From: Streptomyces davaonensis JCM 4913
GTDB taxonomy: Bacteria; Actinomycetota; Actinomycetes; Streptomycetales; Streptomycetaceae
NCBI RefSeq assembly: GCF_000349325.1
Contig: NC_020504.1
Location: forward strand, 3,258,053-3,322,052
DNA length: 64,000 nt
Direction of reading: 5' to 3'
The notes under the pieces were generated by a model. The model did not search any database and had not been told where the DNA came from. It was given only the letters and a program-made list of their open reading frames with translations. This document shows positions 47,790-60,123 of the stretch, one piece after another. The translations under genes were made by a program, and so were the position numbers. The number at the start of each line of letters is the position of its first letter. Position 1 is the stretch's first letter.

Positions 47790-47804
47790 GTTCATCAAAT
47801 GAAC
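47790..47804. promoter_or_regulatory. Candidate operator before MMPL exporter
   Basis: GTTCAT-CAA-ATGAAC is a perfect 6-bp inverted repeat in the AT-rich 190-base upstream region, 48 bases before the start codon. The position suits a repressor site; no local regulator is encoded. Confidence 0.3.
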
Positions 47805-47932
47805 AGCCCGCAAAGAACGCATGAGCAATGCCCTGCCACTCTTACAGGCGAAAGTGATCGATTGCGGCATTCGTGGGTTTATTCACAGGAGTGCGAGGCA
47901 GATCACAGGACAGTAACGGCCCCGCTGTCACG

Positions 47933-48268
47933 TCAGTCGAACTGGTCTCCGAACGCCATCACGGTCACCCCGGCGATCAGCAGCCACAGCGCCCGCCGGG
48001 TACGGCCCCGGGAGCCGAGGAAGGCCGCGAGACCGCAGACGAGGGCGCCGACGGCATAGGCGGCCGGGACGAGCGCGGGGGCGGAGCCGGTGGCGCGCAG
48101 CGTCGAGGCGGCGAGACCCGCGAGGGCCAGCAGCGCACCGACCGTGACGGCGGTCCAGCGGGCCCGTCGCGCGTCGTGCACCTCGTCCGTCTCATCCGCC
48201 TCGTCCGCCTCGGCTATGTCCGGCGGGTGCTCGGAGGCGGCGTGCTCGGAATTGGTGCGTCCACTCAT
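47933..48268 (-). CDS. Small membrane protein (111 aa)
   Basis: 111 residues starting MSGRTNSEHAASEHPPDIA at the ATG at 48268. An acidic cytosolic N-terminus (about 45 residues, DEADETDE) is followed by three hydrophobic segments (about 47-63, 68-85 and 94-110, the last VTVMAFGDQ). No domain recognised. It is divergent from a methyltransferase gene. Confidence 0.75.
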   Translation of the reverse strand: MSGRTNSEHAASEHPPDIAEADEADETDEVHDARRARWTAVTVGALLALAGLAASTLRATGSAPALVPAAYAVGALVCGLAAFLGSRGRTRRALWLLIAGVTVMAFGDQFD

Positions 48269-48408
48269 GGCGGGCGAGCGTAGCGTGTTCCGCCAAGAGA
48301 CCCCGGGCCCGTCCGGCCCTCGACCGAAGCAGGTGTGTTGTTTGAGCGTGCTCACGAGCTCCTCCGTATCCCTTTCCGCCTCTCAGGACTCAAGGAGCCC
48401 GTTCACCG

Positions 48409-49215
48409 ATGTCAGACATCACCACCCCGAGGATCTCGGATGAGGCCCTCACCGAGCGGCTGACCCACGCGCTGTACCCGCGCAGCAACGCCTACGACGT
48501 CCGCTGGGTCATCGAGAACCAGATGGGCCCGAACGCGCTGTGGCTGCTGGAGTGGCTCGCGCCCGCGCTGGGCCTGGACGCCCTGCGCCCCTGCGCCCGC
48601 GTGCTCGACCTCGGCTGCGGTCGGGCGATGACCTCGGTCTTCCTCGCCAGGGAGTACCACGCCCAGGTCACCGCGGCCGATCTGTGGATCGGTCCGGACG
48701 ACAACGCACGGCGGATCGCCGAGGCCGGTTTCGCCGACCGGGTGCTGCCCGTCCACACCGAGGCGCACGATCTGCCGTTCGCCGAGGCGAGCTTCGACGC
48801 GATCGTGAGCATCGACGCCTACCAGTACTTCGGCACGAACGACCTGTATCTGCCCACGCTGACCCGGCTGCTGAAGCCGGGCGGGCGGATCGGGATCGTC
48901 GTACCGGCTCTGCGCGAGGAGATCGACGGCGTGGAGCCGCCGGAACACCTCCGGCAGTGGTGGGAGCCCGACTTCTGGTGCTTCCACACCGCCGACTGGT
49001 GGCGCCGCCACTGGACCCGCAGCGGGGCCGTCGAGGTCGAGGCGGCCGACTGGCTGGACGACGGCTGGCGGGACTGGCTGCTGTGGTGCGAGGTCGTCGC
49101 CGAGGAGAGTCCCGAGGAGTTCCATCGCACGATGGCCCGCAGGGTCGGCGAGATGGTGCGCGCCGACCAGGGGCGGGCGCTGGGGTTCGTACGGCTCGTA
49201 GGACGCCGTAAGTAG
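48409..49215 (+). CDS. Class I SAM-dependent methyltransferase
   Basis: 268 residues, ATG at 48409 with AAGGAG upstream. SAM-binding motif I is VLDLGCGRAMTSVFLAREY, motif II AADLWIGPDDN, motif III-like AHDLPFAEASFDAIVSIDAY and motif IV LLKPGGRIGIVVPALRE. The substrate is not predictable; the Trp-rich C-terminal region (WWEPDFWCFHTADWWRRHW) suggests a specific acceptor pocket. It is followed by a bidirectional terminator and converges on gatB. Confidence 0.88.
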   Translation: MSDITTPRISDEALTERLTHALYPRSNAYDVRWVIENQMGPNALWLLEWLAPALGLDALRPCARVLDLGCGRAMTSVFLAREYHAQVTAADLWIGPDDNARRIAEAGFADRVLPVHTEAHDLPFAEASFDAIVSIDAYQYFGTNDLYLPTLTRLLKPGGRIGIVVPALREEIDGVEPPEHLRQWWEPDFWCFHTADWWRRHWTRSGAVEVEAADWLDDGWRDWLLWCEVVAEESPEEFHRTMARRVGEMVRADQGRALGFVRLVGRRK

Positions 49216-49218
49216 GCC

Positions 49219-49251
49219 AATGGCCCCGGAGGTCGATCCTCCGGGGCCATT
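49219..49251. terminator. Bidirectional terminator between methyltransferase and gatB
   Basis: AATGGCCCCGGAGG (49219-49232) pairs perfectly with CCTCCGGGGCCATT (49238-49251) around a 5-base loop, between two convergent genes. Confidence 0.8.
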
Positions 49252-49263
49252 CGCGTGTCGGCC

Positions 49264-50778
49264 TCAGCCTTCGCTGACGCCCAGCTTCTCCAGGATCAGC
49301 TCCTTGACGCGGGCGGCGTCGGCCTGGCCACGGGTGGCCTTCATGACCGCGCCGACCAGGGCGCCGGCCGCGGCCACCTTGCCGCCGCGGATCTTGTCGG
49401 CGATGCCCGGGTTCCCGGCGATGGCCTCGTCGACCGCCGTACCGAGCGCCGAGTCGTCGGAGACGACCTTCAGACCGCGCTTGTCGACGACCTCGTCCGG
49501 GGTGCCCTCGCCCGCGAGGACGCCCTCGATGACCTGACGAGCCAGCTTGTCGTTCAGGTCGCCCTTCGAGACCAGCTCGGTGACGCGCGCGACCTGGACG
49601 GGCGTGATGGCCAGCTCGTCCAGCGAGGTGCCCGACTCGTTGGCGCTGCGGGCGAGTTCACCCATCCACCACTTACGGGCGGAGGCCGCGTCGGCACCGG
49701 CGTCGATGGTAGCGACGATCAGGTCCAGCGCACCGGCGTTGAGGATCGCCTGCATGTCCAGGGCCGTGATGCCCCACTCCGCGAGGAGCCGGGTACGACG
49801 GGCCAGCGGCATCTCGGGCAGCGCCGCGCGGATCTCCTCGACCCACTCACGGGACGGGGCGACCGGCACCAGGTCGGGCTCCGGGAAGTACCGGTAGTCC
49901 TCGGCCTCCTCCTTTACACGGCCCGAGGTCGTGGACCCCGTGTCCTCGTGGAAGTGGCGGGTTTCCTGGATGATCGTGCCGCCGGAGGACAGCACGGCCG
50001 CGTGCCGCTGGATCTCGAAGCGGGCCGCACGCTCCACGGACCGCAGCGAGTTGACGTTCTTCGTCTCGGAGCGCGTGCCGAACTTCTCGGTGCCGTTCGG
50101 GCGCAGCGAGAGGTTCACGTCGCAGCGCATCTGGCCCATCTCCATGCGGGCCTCCGACACACCGAGCGCCTTGATGAGCTCGCGCAGCTCACGGACGTAC
50201 GCCCGCGCGACCTCGGGAGCGCGCTCGCCCGCACCCTCGATCGGCTTGGTGACGATCTCGATGAGCGGGATGCCCGCGCGGTTGTAGTCCAGCAGCGAGT
50301 GCGAGGCGCCGTGGATACGGCCGGTGGCACCGCCGACGTGCGTCGACTTGCCGGTGTCCTCCTCCATGTGGGCGCGCTCGATCTGCACCCGGAAGGTCTC
50401 GCCGTCCTCCAGCTGTACGTCGAGATAGCCGTTGAAGGCGATCGGCTCGTCGTACTGGGAGGTCTGGAAGTTCTTCGGCATGTCCGGATAGAAGTAGTTC
50501 TTCCGGGCGAAGCGGCACCACTCGGCGATCTCGCAGTTCAGCGCGAGACCGATCTTGATCGCCGACTCGACGCCGGTCGCGTTGACGACCGGGAGCGCGC
50601 CGGGCATGCCGAGGCAGACGGGGCAGGTCTGGGTGTTCGGGTCGGCGCCGAGCGTCGTCGAACAGCCGCAGAACATCTTGGTGTTGGTGCCGAGTTCGAC
50701 ATGGACCTCAAGGCCCATGACGGGGTCGTACGACGCCAGCGCGTCCTCGTACGACACCAGGTCGGTCGTGGTGGTCAC
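49264..50778 (-). CDS. gatB: Asp/Glu-tRNA amidotransferase subunit B
   Basis: 504 residues. The zinc-site cysteines FCGC and CPVC, the GatB signature [16 protein letters not shown] and the kinase-site region [20 protein letters not shown] are present, with the helical and YqeY tRNA-binding domains at the C-terminus (about 360-504). It activates Glu-tRNA(Gln) and Asp-tRNA(Asn) by phosphorylation before GatA-supplied ammonia attacks. It belongs to the gatC-gatA-(79 aa)-gatB operon. Confidence 0.96.
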   Translation of the reverse strand: MTTTTDLVSYEDALASYDPVMGLEVHVELGTNTKMFCGCSTTLGADPNTQTCPVCLGMPGALPVVNATGVESAIKIGLALNCEIAEWCRFARKNYFYPDMPKNFQTSQYDEPIAFNGYLDVQLEDGETFRVQIERAHMEEDTGKSTHVGGATGRIHGASHSLLDYNRAGIPLIEIVTKPIEGAGERAPEVARAYVRELRELIKALGVSEARMEMGQMRCDVNLSLRPNGTEKFGTRSETKNVNSLRSVERAARFEIQRHAAVLSSGGTIIQETRHFHEDTGSTTSGRVKEEAEDYRYFPEPDLVPVAPSREWVEEIRAALPEMPLARRTRLLAEWGITALDMQAILNAGALDLIVATIDAGADAASARKWWMGELARSANESGTSLDELAITPVQVARVTELVSKGDLNDKLARQVIEGVLAGEGTPDEVVDKRGLKVVSDDSALGTAVDEAIAGNPGIADKIRGGKVAAAGALVGAVMKATRGQADAARVKELILEKLGVSEG

Positions 50779-50793
50779 GGTGAAACTTCCCTC

Positions 50794-51033
50794 TCAGCCC
50801 AGCAGGACGTCGTCGTCGCCCAGCCGCTTCAGCTCGCGGTACAGGATGGCGAGGCCGGTGACGATGGCGGCGGCGGAGACGGTGGCGTCGATCAGCCGCA
50901 GCGTGTCGTTCTCCAGCCGCGCCTTCTTCATCTGCTTGACGACGCTCACCGCGCCGAACGCGGTGGTGGCGATGGACAGGTACGTGCCGGACTTGGACTT
51001 CTTGAAGTCCTTGGCCTTGGACAGCTTGCTCAC
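50794..51033 (-). CDS. Small membrane-associated protein between gatA and gatB
   Basis: 79 residues. GTG at 51033 overlaps the gatA TGA (GTGA), implying coupling. The Lys-rich N-terminus ([18 protein letters not shown]) precedes a hydrophobic stretch and an amphipathic helix. A likely transmembrane segment is about 48-65 ([19 protein letters not shown]). Its position between gat genes seems conserved in Streptomyces as I recall. No role in amidotransfer is known. Confidence 0.7.
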   Translation of the reverse strand: MSKLSKAKDFKKSKSGTYLSIATTAFGAVSVVKQMKKARLENDTLRLIDATVSAAAIVTGLAILYRELKRLGDDDVLLG

Positions 51034-52532
51034 AGCGACGGAGCCTCCTCAAGAAGCGGGTGGCCCCACTTTTCCACGAAGGCGGCCTCGACAGCGGCGC
51101 CCACCTTGTAGAGCCGGTCGTCCTGCATCGCCGGGGCGATGATCTGGAGGCCGACCGGGAGGTTGTCCTCCGGCGCCAGACCGCACGGCAGCGACATGGC
51201 CGCGTTGCCCGCGAGGTTGGTGGGGATGGTGCACAGGTCCGCGAGGTACATCGCCATCGGGTCGTCGGCACGCTCGCCGATCGCGAAGGCGGTGGTGGGC
51301 GTCGTCGGCGAGACGATGACGTCGACCTGCTCGAAGGCCTTCTCGAAGTCGCGCGTGATGAGCGTGCGGACCTTCTGGGCGCTGCCGTAGTAGGCGTCGT
51401 AGTAGCCGCTCGACAGGGCATACGTGCCGAGCATGATGCGGCGCTTGACCTCGGGGCCGAAGCCCGCCTCACGGGTGAGGGAGGTGACCGCCTCGGCGGA
51501 GTTCGTGCCGTCGTCGCCGGTCCGCAGGCCGTAGCGCAGGCCGTCGAAGCGGGCGAGGTTGGAGGAGCACTCGGACGGCGCGATCAGGTAGTACGCCGAC
51601 AGCGCGAGGTCGAAGGACGGGCAGTCCAGCTCGACGATCTCCGCGCCCAGCTCCTTGAGGAGGGCCACGGACTCGTCGAAGCGCTGGATGACACCGGCCT
51701 GGTAGCCCTCGCCGCGGAACTGCTTGACGACGCCGACGCGCATGCCGGCGACGCTGCCGTTGCGGGCGGCCTCGACGACCGGCGGGACCGGGGCGTCGAT
51801 GGAGGTGGAGTCCATCGGGTCGTGCCCGGCGATGACCTCGTGCAGCAGGGCCGCGTCCAGGACGGTGCGGGCGCAGGGCCCGCCCTGGTCCAGGGAGCTG
51901 GAGAAGGCGACCATGCCGTAACGGGACACGGCCCCGTACGTCGGCTTCACACCGACCGTGCCGGTGACGGAGGCCGGCTGGCGGATGGAACCGCCGGTGT
52001 CGGTGCCGATGGCGAGCGGGGCCTGGAAGGAGGCGAGGGCCGCGGACGACCCGCCACCGGAGCCACCGGGGATCTTGGTGAGGTCCCAGGGGTTGCCGGT
52101 CGGCCCGTACGCGCTGTTCTCGGTGCTCGACCCCATGGCGAACTCGTCCATGTTGGTCTTGCCGAGGATGACGACGTCAGCGGCCTTGAGCCGCTTGGTG
52201 AGGGTGGCGTCGTACGGCGGAATCCAGCCCTCGAGGATCTTCGAGCCGACGGTCGTCGGGATGCCCTCGGTGGTGAAGATGTCCTTGAGCGCGAGCGGGA
52301 CGCCGGCGAGCGGCCCGAGCTTCTCGCCCTTGGCGCGCTTCTCGTCGACGGCGCGGGCCTGCGCGAGGGCGCCCTCGCGGTCGACGTGCAGGAAGGCGTG
52401 CACCTTCTCGTCGACGGCCTCGATGCGGGCGAGGTGGGCCTCGGTGACCTGGACGGCCGTGAGCTCGCCGGAGGCGATCTTCGCGGCGGTCTCGGCGGCG
52501 GTGAGCTTGATGATGTTGACGTTGTCCGTCAT
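51030..52532 (-). CDS. gatA: Asp/Glu-tRNA amidotransferase subunit A
   Basis: 500 residues, amidase signature family. The catalytic triad is Lys in PLALKDIF, cis-Ser in [13 protein letters not shown] and nucleophile Ser in [12 protein letters not shown]. It releases ammonia from glutamine or asparagine and channels it to GatB for transamidation of Glu-tRNA(Gln). It lies 6 bases downstream of gatC. Confidence 0.97.
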   Translation of the reverse strand: MTDNVNIIKLTAAETAAKIASGELTAVQVTEAHLARIEAVDEKVHAFLHVDREGALAQARAVDEKRAKGEKLGPLAGVPLALKDIFTTEGIPTTVGSKILEGWIPPYDATLTKRLKAADVVILGKTNMDEFAMGSSTENSAYGPTGNPWDLTKIPGGSGGGSSAALASFQAPLAIGTDTGGSIRQPASVTGTVGVKPTYGAVSRYGMVAFSSSLDQGGPCARTVLDAALLHEVIAGHDPMDSTSIDAPVPPVVEAARNGSVAGMRVGVVKQFRGEGYQAGVIQRFDESVALLKELGAEIVELDCPSFDLALSAYYLIAPSECSSNLARFDGLRYGLRTGDDGTNSAEAVTSLTREAGFGPEVKRRIMLGTYALSSGYYDAYYGSAQKVRTLITRDFEKAFEQVDVIVSPTTPTTAFAIGERADDPMAMYLADLCTIPTNLAGNAAMSLPCGLAPEDNLPVGLQIIAPAMQDDRLYKVGAAVEAAFVEKWGHPLLEEAPSL

Positions 52533-52538
52533 GACTTC

Positions 52539-52835
52539 TTAGTCCTCCCCCAGGATCTGCGGCACCTTGAAACGCTGCTGCTCCTGGGCCGGGGCGCCGG
52601 AGAGCGCCTGCTCGGGGGTGAGCGACGGACGGACCTCGTCCGCCCGCATGACGTTCGTCAGCGGGAGCGGGTGCGAGGTCGGCGGTACGTCTTGGTCGGC
52701 GACCTCGCTGACGCGGGCGACCGCGCCGATGATGTCGTCCAGCTGGCCGGCGAAGTGTTCAAGCTCTTCGGGCTTCAGCTCCAGACGCGCCAGCCGGGCG
52801 AGGTGGGCGACCTCCTCGCGCGTGATGCCAGGCAT
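52539..52835 (-). CDS. gatC: Asp/Glu-tRNA amidotransferase subunit C
   Basis: 98 residues, ATG at 52835 ([20 protein letters not shown]). The GatC hallmark helix and the C-terminal LREDEV-like motif ([16 protein letters not shown]) are visible. It stabilises and wraps GatA-GatB. It is the first gene of the operon. Upstream starts would read into an intergenic repeat. Confidence 0.95.
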   Translation of the reverse strand: MPGITREEVAHLARLARLELKPEELEHFAGQLDDIIGAVARVSEVADQDVPPTSHPLPLTNVMRADEVRPSLTPEQALSGAPAQEQQRFKVPQILGED

Positions 52836-52918
52836 GCAGCGATCCTCTGGGGTGAGTGTGTGTGGTTTGGGGCCAATCCTATGGGGCGGGGGGCCGTGCC
52901 CGTGAAACGGTTTCCCGT

Positions 52919-53046
52919 TGTCAGCCCGTCCGGCGTTTGAGGACGAGGCCCCTTCGGGGCCTATGGGGGTCCAGGGGGCGGAGCCCCCTGGTGGGGTTGC
53001 CAAGGGGCCACGCCCCTTTGGGATGGGACGGGTAGGGGCGGCGGGG
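52919..53046. repeat. Dispersed Streptomyces intergenic repeat with three hairpins
   Basis: It begins GTCAGCCCGTCCGGCG with the trailing TTTGAGGACGAGG and contains stems at 52946-52962 (AGGCCCC/GGGGCCT), 52971-52991 (CCAGGGGG/CCCCCTGG) and 53000-53021 (near-perfect). I recognise the GTCCGGCGTTTGAGGACGAGG type as a frequent intergenic repeat in Streptomyces. It directly follows the stop of the minus-strand GGDEF-EAL gene and probably serves as its terminator before the gat operon. Confidence 0.75.
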
Positions 53047-53052
53047 GCGAAA

Positions 53053-55299
53053 CTACTCGTCGGTCGCCGCCGCGGGCAGTGCGGCGCGCGGTCGCTGCCA
53101 GCCGCGTGATCCGCGGGCCCGCAGCCAGGCCGTGGTCTCCTCGGGCGGCATCGCGGCAGCGACCAGCCAGCCCTGTACGGCGTCGCAGCCCAGGTCGCGC
53201 AGCCGCTCCCAGGTCTCGTCGTCCTCGACGCCCTCGGCGACCACGAGCAGGCCGAGCGAATGGGCCAGGTCCACCGTGCAGCGCACGATCTCCGCGTCCT
53301 CGTTGTCGACGGCGAGCCGGGCCACGAAGGAGCGGTCGATCTTCAGTTCGCTGACGGGCAGCCGACGCAGATGGACGAGGGAGGAGTAGCCGGTGCCGAA
53401 GTCGTCCAGGGACATCTTCACGCCGTGCCCGGTCAGCCCCGCCAGGGTGTCGGCGGCGCGCTGCGGGTCCTCCAGCAGGACATGCTCGGTTATCTCCAGC
53501 TGGAGCGCTCCCGCCGGGACGCCGTGCCGGGCAAGACGGGCGGCCACGGATCCGGCGAAGCCCGGCGTGTGGACATCACGCGGGGAGACATTCACGGCGA
53601 CCGGGACGTGCAGCCCCTGGGCCCGCCACTTGGCGACCTGGCCGAGCGCCGTCTCCAGCACGTACTCGGTGAGGTAGGGCATCAGTCCGGAGGACTCGGC
53701 GATCGCTATGAACTCGTCCGGCGGCACCTTCCCGCGCTCCGGGTGCACCCAGCGGACCAGCGCCTCCAGACCGGCCACCTGGCCGTCGAAGCGGACCTTG
53801 GGCTGGTAGTGGAGCTGCACCTCGTGCGCGTCGAGGGCCCTTCTGAGATCGCCGAGCAGGCCGAGGCGGTCCGGGGTGTTGGAGTCCCGCTTGGACTCGT
53901 AGACCTCCACGCCGGTGCGGTCCCGCTTCGCCTGGTACATCGCCACGTCCGCGCGGCGCAGCAGGCCCTCGGCGTCCAGAGCGTGGTCGGGGAAGACGGC
54001 GACTCCGGCACTGGCCTCCAGGACCAGGGTGAGGCCGTCGAGGTCGAGCGGGGAGCTGAGGTCGGCGACCAGACTGCGGGCGACGCGGGTCGCGGAGGTC
54101 GTGGAGTCGGCCACCGGCAGTAAGACGGCGAACTCGTCACCACCCAGGCGGGCGGCCTCGGCGCCGCGCGGCAGGGCCAGGCGCAGCCGGTCGGCGATCT
54201 GGAGCAGCAGCCGGTCCCCGGCGAGATGGCCCAGCGTGTCATTGACCGATCGGAATCGGTCCAGGTCGATCAGCATCAGCGCGGACCGGGCACCGATCCG
54301 CTCGGCGTCGTCGAGCGCGGTCCAGATGCGCTCCAGCAGCCACTGCCGGTTGGGCAGCCCGGTCAGCGGGTCGCGCAGCTGCTCCTCGGCGCGGGCCCTG
54401 GCTATCCACAGGGTGGAGTCGAGGGCGATCAGCGGGATGGAGAACAGCGGGAGCAGCACCGGCTTGGCCATGGCGACGACGCAGACCAGCGGGGCGATGC
54501 CGAGCAGGGCGACCGCGACGAGGCCCTGCCTGACCAGGGCGGTGCGGGCGACGGTGGGCAGGCCCTTGTGGCGCGGGGCGTGCAGGTACCACAGCAGGGT
54601 GCGGCTGACCACGAGGTAGGCGGCGGCGACCAGCACCACCTCGGGGGCGGTGTAGAAGGTCCAGCTCTCGGGGTTCCAGGGGTCCTCGACGGAGGGCACC
54701 CGGCCGAAGGCGGCGAGCACCAGGGCGCCGGCGGCGATGCCGAGGATGTCCACCGAGCCGTGCAGGACGCCCTGCCGCCAGCGGTGGCGCCGGGCTATCC
54801 CGACCAGGACGACGACGGTGAGGCTGACCATTCCGGCGGGCACCCAGCCGTAGAGCATCAGGACGGCGAGGGTGAGGGCGGCGCCGGAGCCGGTGCCGCC
54901 CCACCAGCGGGCGCGGCCGAGGGCGACGAGATGGCCGACGATGATGCCGGTGAGCAGGGCCAGCGACCAGCCGACGGTACCGGACGGGAAGAGGGCGTGG
55001 TCGCCGGTGAAGGCGCGGTAGAACCCGGCACCGAGCACGAAGCCGGCCGCCGCGACGACGGCCGCGGGCAGCGCGGGCCAGGACAGGTGCCGGTCGGACT
55101 CACTCCCGGGCAGACCGGTGACGGGTTCGACGGTGAGCTGTGCGGCGCCGCGACTGTCCGCCGCGAGCGCTCCGGGGATGCGCCCGGCCATTTCCGGGCG
55201 CCAGGCGCCCCACCCGGACCAGCGGCCGGTCCGCCAGGCGCCGGTGAACCGGCGCAGGCGCAGCCGTGAGTCCGGGGCGGCGCTCTCGGTCGGTTCCAT
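53053..55299 (-). CDS. rmdB: Membrane GGDEF-EAL cyclic-di-GMP protein
   Basis: 748 residues; the ATG at 55299 follows GAGAGGGACGG. An N-terminal region (about 80-310) has some eight transmembrane segments, followed by GGDEF (about 325-480; [12 protein letters not shown] near 385) and EAL (about 495-735; motif [11 protein letters not shown] near 511). The EAL catalytic set is intact: [25 protein letters not shown] and VVAEGVE. Both synthetic and hydrolytic motifs are present; in S. coelicolor the protein in this position, RmdB, is described as a phosphodiesterase affecting development. The name rests on gene order from memory. Confidence 0.85.
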   Translation of the reverse strand: MEPTESAAPDSRLRLRRFTGAWRTGRWSGWGAWRPEMAGRIPGALAADSRGAAQLTVEPVTGLPGSESDRHLSWPALPAAVVAAAGFVLGAGFYRAFTGDHALFPSGTVGWSLALLTGIIVGHLVALGRARWWGGTGSGAALTLAVLMLYGWVPAGMVSLTVVVLVGIARRHRWRQGVLHGSVDILGIAAGALVLAAFGRVPSVEDPWNPESWTFYTAPEVVLVAAAYLVVSRTLLWYLHAPRHKGLPTVARTALVRQGLVAVALLGIAPLVCVVAMAKPVLLPLFSIPLIALDSTLWIARARAEEQLRDPLTGLPNRQWLLERIWTALDDAERIGARSALMLIDLDRFRSVNDTLGHLAGDRLLLQIADRLRLALPRGAEAARLGGDEFAVLLPVADSTTSATRVARSLVADLSSPLDLDGLTLVLEASAGVAVFPDHALDAEGLLRRADVAMYQAKRDRTGVEVYESKRDSNTPDRLGLLGDLRRALDAHEVQLHYQPKVRFDGQVAGLEALVRWVHPERGKVPPDEFIAIAESSGLMPYLTEYVLETALGQVAKWRAQGLHVPVAVNVSPRDVHTPGFAGSVAARLARHGVPAGALQLEITEHVLLEDPQRAADTLAGLTGHGVKMSLDDFGTGYSSLVHLRRLPVSELKIDRSFVARLAVDNEDAEIVRCTVDLAHSLGLLVVAEGVEDDETWERLRDLGCDAVQGWLVAAAMPPEETTAWLRARGSRGWQRPRAALPAAATDE

Positions 55300-55568
55300 T
55301 CCCGTCCCTCTCACAGCCGGCGGTGCCCACGCCACGCGGTCCGCTGCCCGACATCCTCTGGCAGCACCGCGTCGGAAAACCCTTCCCCCGGCTCACCAAG
55401 AGCAAGGGAATGCCCCAACCGCAGCTGGGCACGGCAGGCGCACATCTCAACAGTAGGCCGCAGAAGGCTTCCACGGGCAGCGGTCGTCGACGGTTGCCCG
55501 AATGCGCCCCAGCCACCCGTATGCATCTGGTATGCGCCGATCGGGTGGCCTTCAACCGCTACCGCCGC

Positions 55569-57776
<2,208 letters not shown>

Positions 57777-58778
57777 TTACTCTGGGTTGTCCGCGAGGGA
57801 TCTCGCCGCCCGGACACAGTGGGCGAGTGCCTTGCGGGCGTACGCGGGGGAAGCGCCCGCGAGGCCGCACGCCGGAGTGAGCGTGACGGACTCCGCGAGA
57901 AGCCCCGGTCGCAGCCCCAGCCTGCGCCACAGCGTCCTGACACCCATGACGCTACCGGCAGGGTCTGACAATGGGCCGTCCGTGCCCGGGACGACACCTG
58001 CGAACAGTCCGGTGCCCGCCTCGACCGCCTCGCCGATCGTGTCGTCGTCACGCTCGGTGAGGAGCGAGAAGTCGAACGAGATCGCTGCCGCGCCCGCTCG
58101 GCGCAGGAGGGCGAAGGGGACGTCCGGTGCGCACGAGTGCACCACGACGGGGTTGTCCGCGTGAACCCCGATGACATCGCGGAGTGCGGACTCGACGAGC
58201 TGGCGGTCCACGGCCCGGTGCGTGCGGTATCCGCTGGCGGACTTCACCTGGCCCCGCAGGACGGCGGTGAGGGAGGGTTCGTCGAGCTGGAGGACGAGCT
58301 GGGCGCCGGGGACACGGCGGCGCAGCTCCGCGAGGTGCTGCCGCAGGCCCTCGGCGAGGGAGGCGGTGAGGTCGCGGCAGGCGCCGGGGTCGGAGAGGGC
58401 GACTTCGCCGTTCCTCAGCTCAAGGGCGGCGGCGAGGGTCCACGGCCCGACCGCCTGCACCTTGAGCTGCCCCTCGTAGCCCTGGACGAACTCCTCCAGG
58501 GCGTCGAGGTCCTCGCCCAGCCAGGAGCGGGCCCGCCTGGTGTCCCGGCCGGGCCGGTCCCCGATCCGCCAGCCGCTGGGCTCGACGCGCGCGTACAGCT
58601 CGACGAGCATCCCCGCGGTACGTCCGATCATGTCGGCGCCGGGCCCGCGGGCGGGCAGCTCGGCCAGGAACGGGAAGTCCTCGAACGACCCGACGACCGT
58701 CTTGGCCGCCTCCCGGGCATCGGTGCCGGGCATCGACCCGACACCGGTGGCGGAGGCAAACCTGAAATGTGCGTTCAC
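57777..58778 (-). CDS. Short MetE-like zinc methyltransferase
   Basis: 333 residues, corresponding only to the C-terminal catalytic barrel of cobalamin-independent methionine synthase (full MetE is about 750). Zinc ligands can be placed: His and Cys in VVHSCAPDVPF and Cys in LTPACGLAGASP. The usual Glu ligand region reads ISFDFSLL, so an Asp or other residue may serve. Core MetE-like proteins in other prokaryotes use unusual methyl donors. It is often annotated as methionine synthase in Streptomyces; the methyl donor is unknown. It is upstream of ligA in one operon. Confidence 0.75.
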   Translation of the reverse strand: MNAHFRFASATGVGSMPGTDAREAAKTVVGSFEDFPFLAELPARGPGADMIGRTAGMLVELYARVEPSGWRIGDRPGRDTRRARSWLGEDLDALEEFVQGYEGQLKVQAVGPWTLAAALELRNGEVALSDPGACRDLTASLAEGLRQHLAELRRRVPGAQLVLQLDEPSLTAVLRGQVKSASGYRTHRAVDRQLVESALRDVIGVHADNPVVVHSCAPDVPFALLRRAGAAAISFDFSLLTERDDDTIGEAVEAGTGLFAGVVPGTDGPLSDPAGSVMGVRTLWRRLGLRPGLLAESVTLTPACGLAGASPAYARKALAHCVRAARSLADNPE

Positions 58779-58812
58779 GCGGGGAAGCCTACGTATCCCG
58801 TCGAATCCGAAG

Positions 58813-59511
58813 TCAGCGGCCCGGGCGGACCGTCACGTCGTTGATCTCCGCGTCCCTGGGCAGGTCCAGGGCCGTCAGGATGGTGGTGGCCACCGATTCC
58901 GGGTCGATCCACTGGGACTCGTCGTAGGTCTTGCCCTCCTGCTGGTGGACCTTGGCCTGCATGGGGCTCGCCGTGCGGCCGGGGTAGACCGAGGTGACCC
59001 GCACGCCGTGGGCGTGCTCCTCGTGGCGCAGGGAGTCCGCCAGGGCCTTGAGGCCGTGCTTGGAGGCGGCGTAGGCGGACCAGTCGGCGTGGGCGTTCAG
59101 GCCCGCGCCGGAGTTGACGAAGATCACGTGGCCGCGGGACGCCCTCAGCTGGGGCAGGAAGTGGCGTGTCAGCTCGGCGGGCGAGATGAGGTTGACGTTG
59201 AGCTGGTGGCGCCAGGTCTTCGGGGTCAGGTCACCGACCCGTCCGAGGTCCACCACACCCGCGATGTGGAGGAGGGAGTCCACCCGGTCCGGCAGGGACT
59301 GGTGCGAGAACGCCCAGGACAGCTTGTCGGGGTCCGCGAGGTCCCCGACCAGTGTCCGGGCCCCGGGGAACGCGGCCGCCAGCTCCTTCGCCCGGCCCGC
59401 GTCGCGCGCGTGCAGCACGAGTTCGTCCCCGCGCGCGTGCAGCCGCCGCGCGACGGCCGCGCCGATTCCGGAACCCGCCCCGGTGATCACATGAGTAGCC
59501 ATGTGCGCCAT
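58813..59511 (-). CDS. Short-chain dehydrogenase/reductase
   Basis: 232 residues from the ATG at 59511 with CAGGTG upstream; the ATG three codons downstream (59502) is possible. The cofactor motif GAGSGIG, the Asn of LNVNLISPA, the catalytic Ser (VNSGAGLN) and YAASKHG (Tyr and Lys) are present. The basic residue after motif one (LHARDAGR) suggests NADPH. No substrate can be assigned. Convergent with nothing; same strand as the LOG-family gene, 20 bases upstream. Confidence 0.9.
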   Translation of the reverse strand: MAHMATHVITGAGSGIGAAVARRLHARGDELVLHARDAGRAKELAAAFPGARTLVGDLADPDKLSWAFSHQSLPDRVDSLLHIAGVVDLGRVGDLTPKTWRHQLNVNLISPAELTRHFLPQLRASRGHVIFVNSGAGLNAHADWSAYAASKHGLKALADSLRHEEHAHGVRVTSVYPGRTASPMQAKVHQQEGKTYDESQWIDPESVATTILTALDLPRDAEINDVTVRPGR

Positions 59512-59531
59512 CGTCGCACCTGGGGGCACCG

Positions 59532-60071
59532 TCACTCCACGCCGTGGCTCTCCTCCAGATACGCCAGCGCCCCCACCGGCTCCTCCGCGAAGAACACCAG
59601 GTCGGTCAGGGGGCGGGGCAGGAAGCCCTCGTCCTCCATCCGCCGGAACTGCTGCTTCAGGCCGTCGTAGAAGCCCGCGGTGTTCAGCAGGACGACCGGC
59701 TTGTCGGTGTGGCCGTGCTTCTTCAGCTCCAGGATCTCGGTCGCCTCGTCCAGCGTGCCGGTGCCGCCGACCATGACCACCACCGCGTCGGCCTTCTCCA
59801 GCAGCAGCCGCTTGCGCTCGGCGAGGTCCTTGGCGATGACCATCTCGTCCGCGCCCTCGCGGGCCTTGGCGGCCAGGAAGTCCACCGAGACGCCGAGCAG
59901 CCGCCCGCCGGCCTGCTGCACCCCGTCGGCGACCACCTTCATCAGCCCCACGTCGGAGCCGCCCCACACGAGCGTGTGACCGCCCTTGCCCAGCAGGTTC
60001 GCGAACTCCCGCGCGGGGCGGGTGTATCGCTCGTCCAGTTCGGCCGCGGAGAGGAAGACGCAGATTCGCAT
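59532..60071 (-). CDS. LOG-family (TIGR00730) Rossmann nucleotide phosphoribohydrolase
   Basis: 179 residues, ATG at 60071 (MRICVFLSAAELDERYTRP). The family motif appears as VVVMVGGTGTLDEATEIL, with Val in place of the usual Pro of PGGxGT, and the upstream Arg in DLAERKRLLLEKADA. LOG proteins cleave AMP or cytokinin riboside monophosphates to base and ribose 5-phosphate. The first Pro replacement does not affect the catalytic Arg/Glu. It is divergent from DUF427 (53 bases). Confidence 0.85.
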   Translation of the reverse strand: MRICVFLSAAELDERYTRPAREFANLLGKGGHTLVWGGSDVGLMKVVADGVQQAGGRLLGVSVDFLAAKAREGADEMVIAKDLAERKRLLLEKADAVVVMVGGTGTLDEATEILELKKHGHTDKPVVLLNTAGFYDGLKQQFRRMEDEGFLPRPLTDLVFFAEEPVGALAYLEESHGVE

Positions 60072-60123
60072 GCAGCCACCGTACGCGGGAAGAAACCGGC
60101 GCCCTGAGAGTGCTCCTACAACC

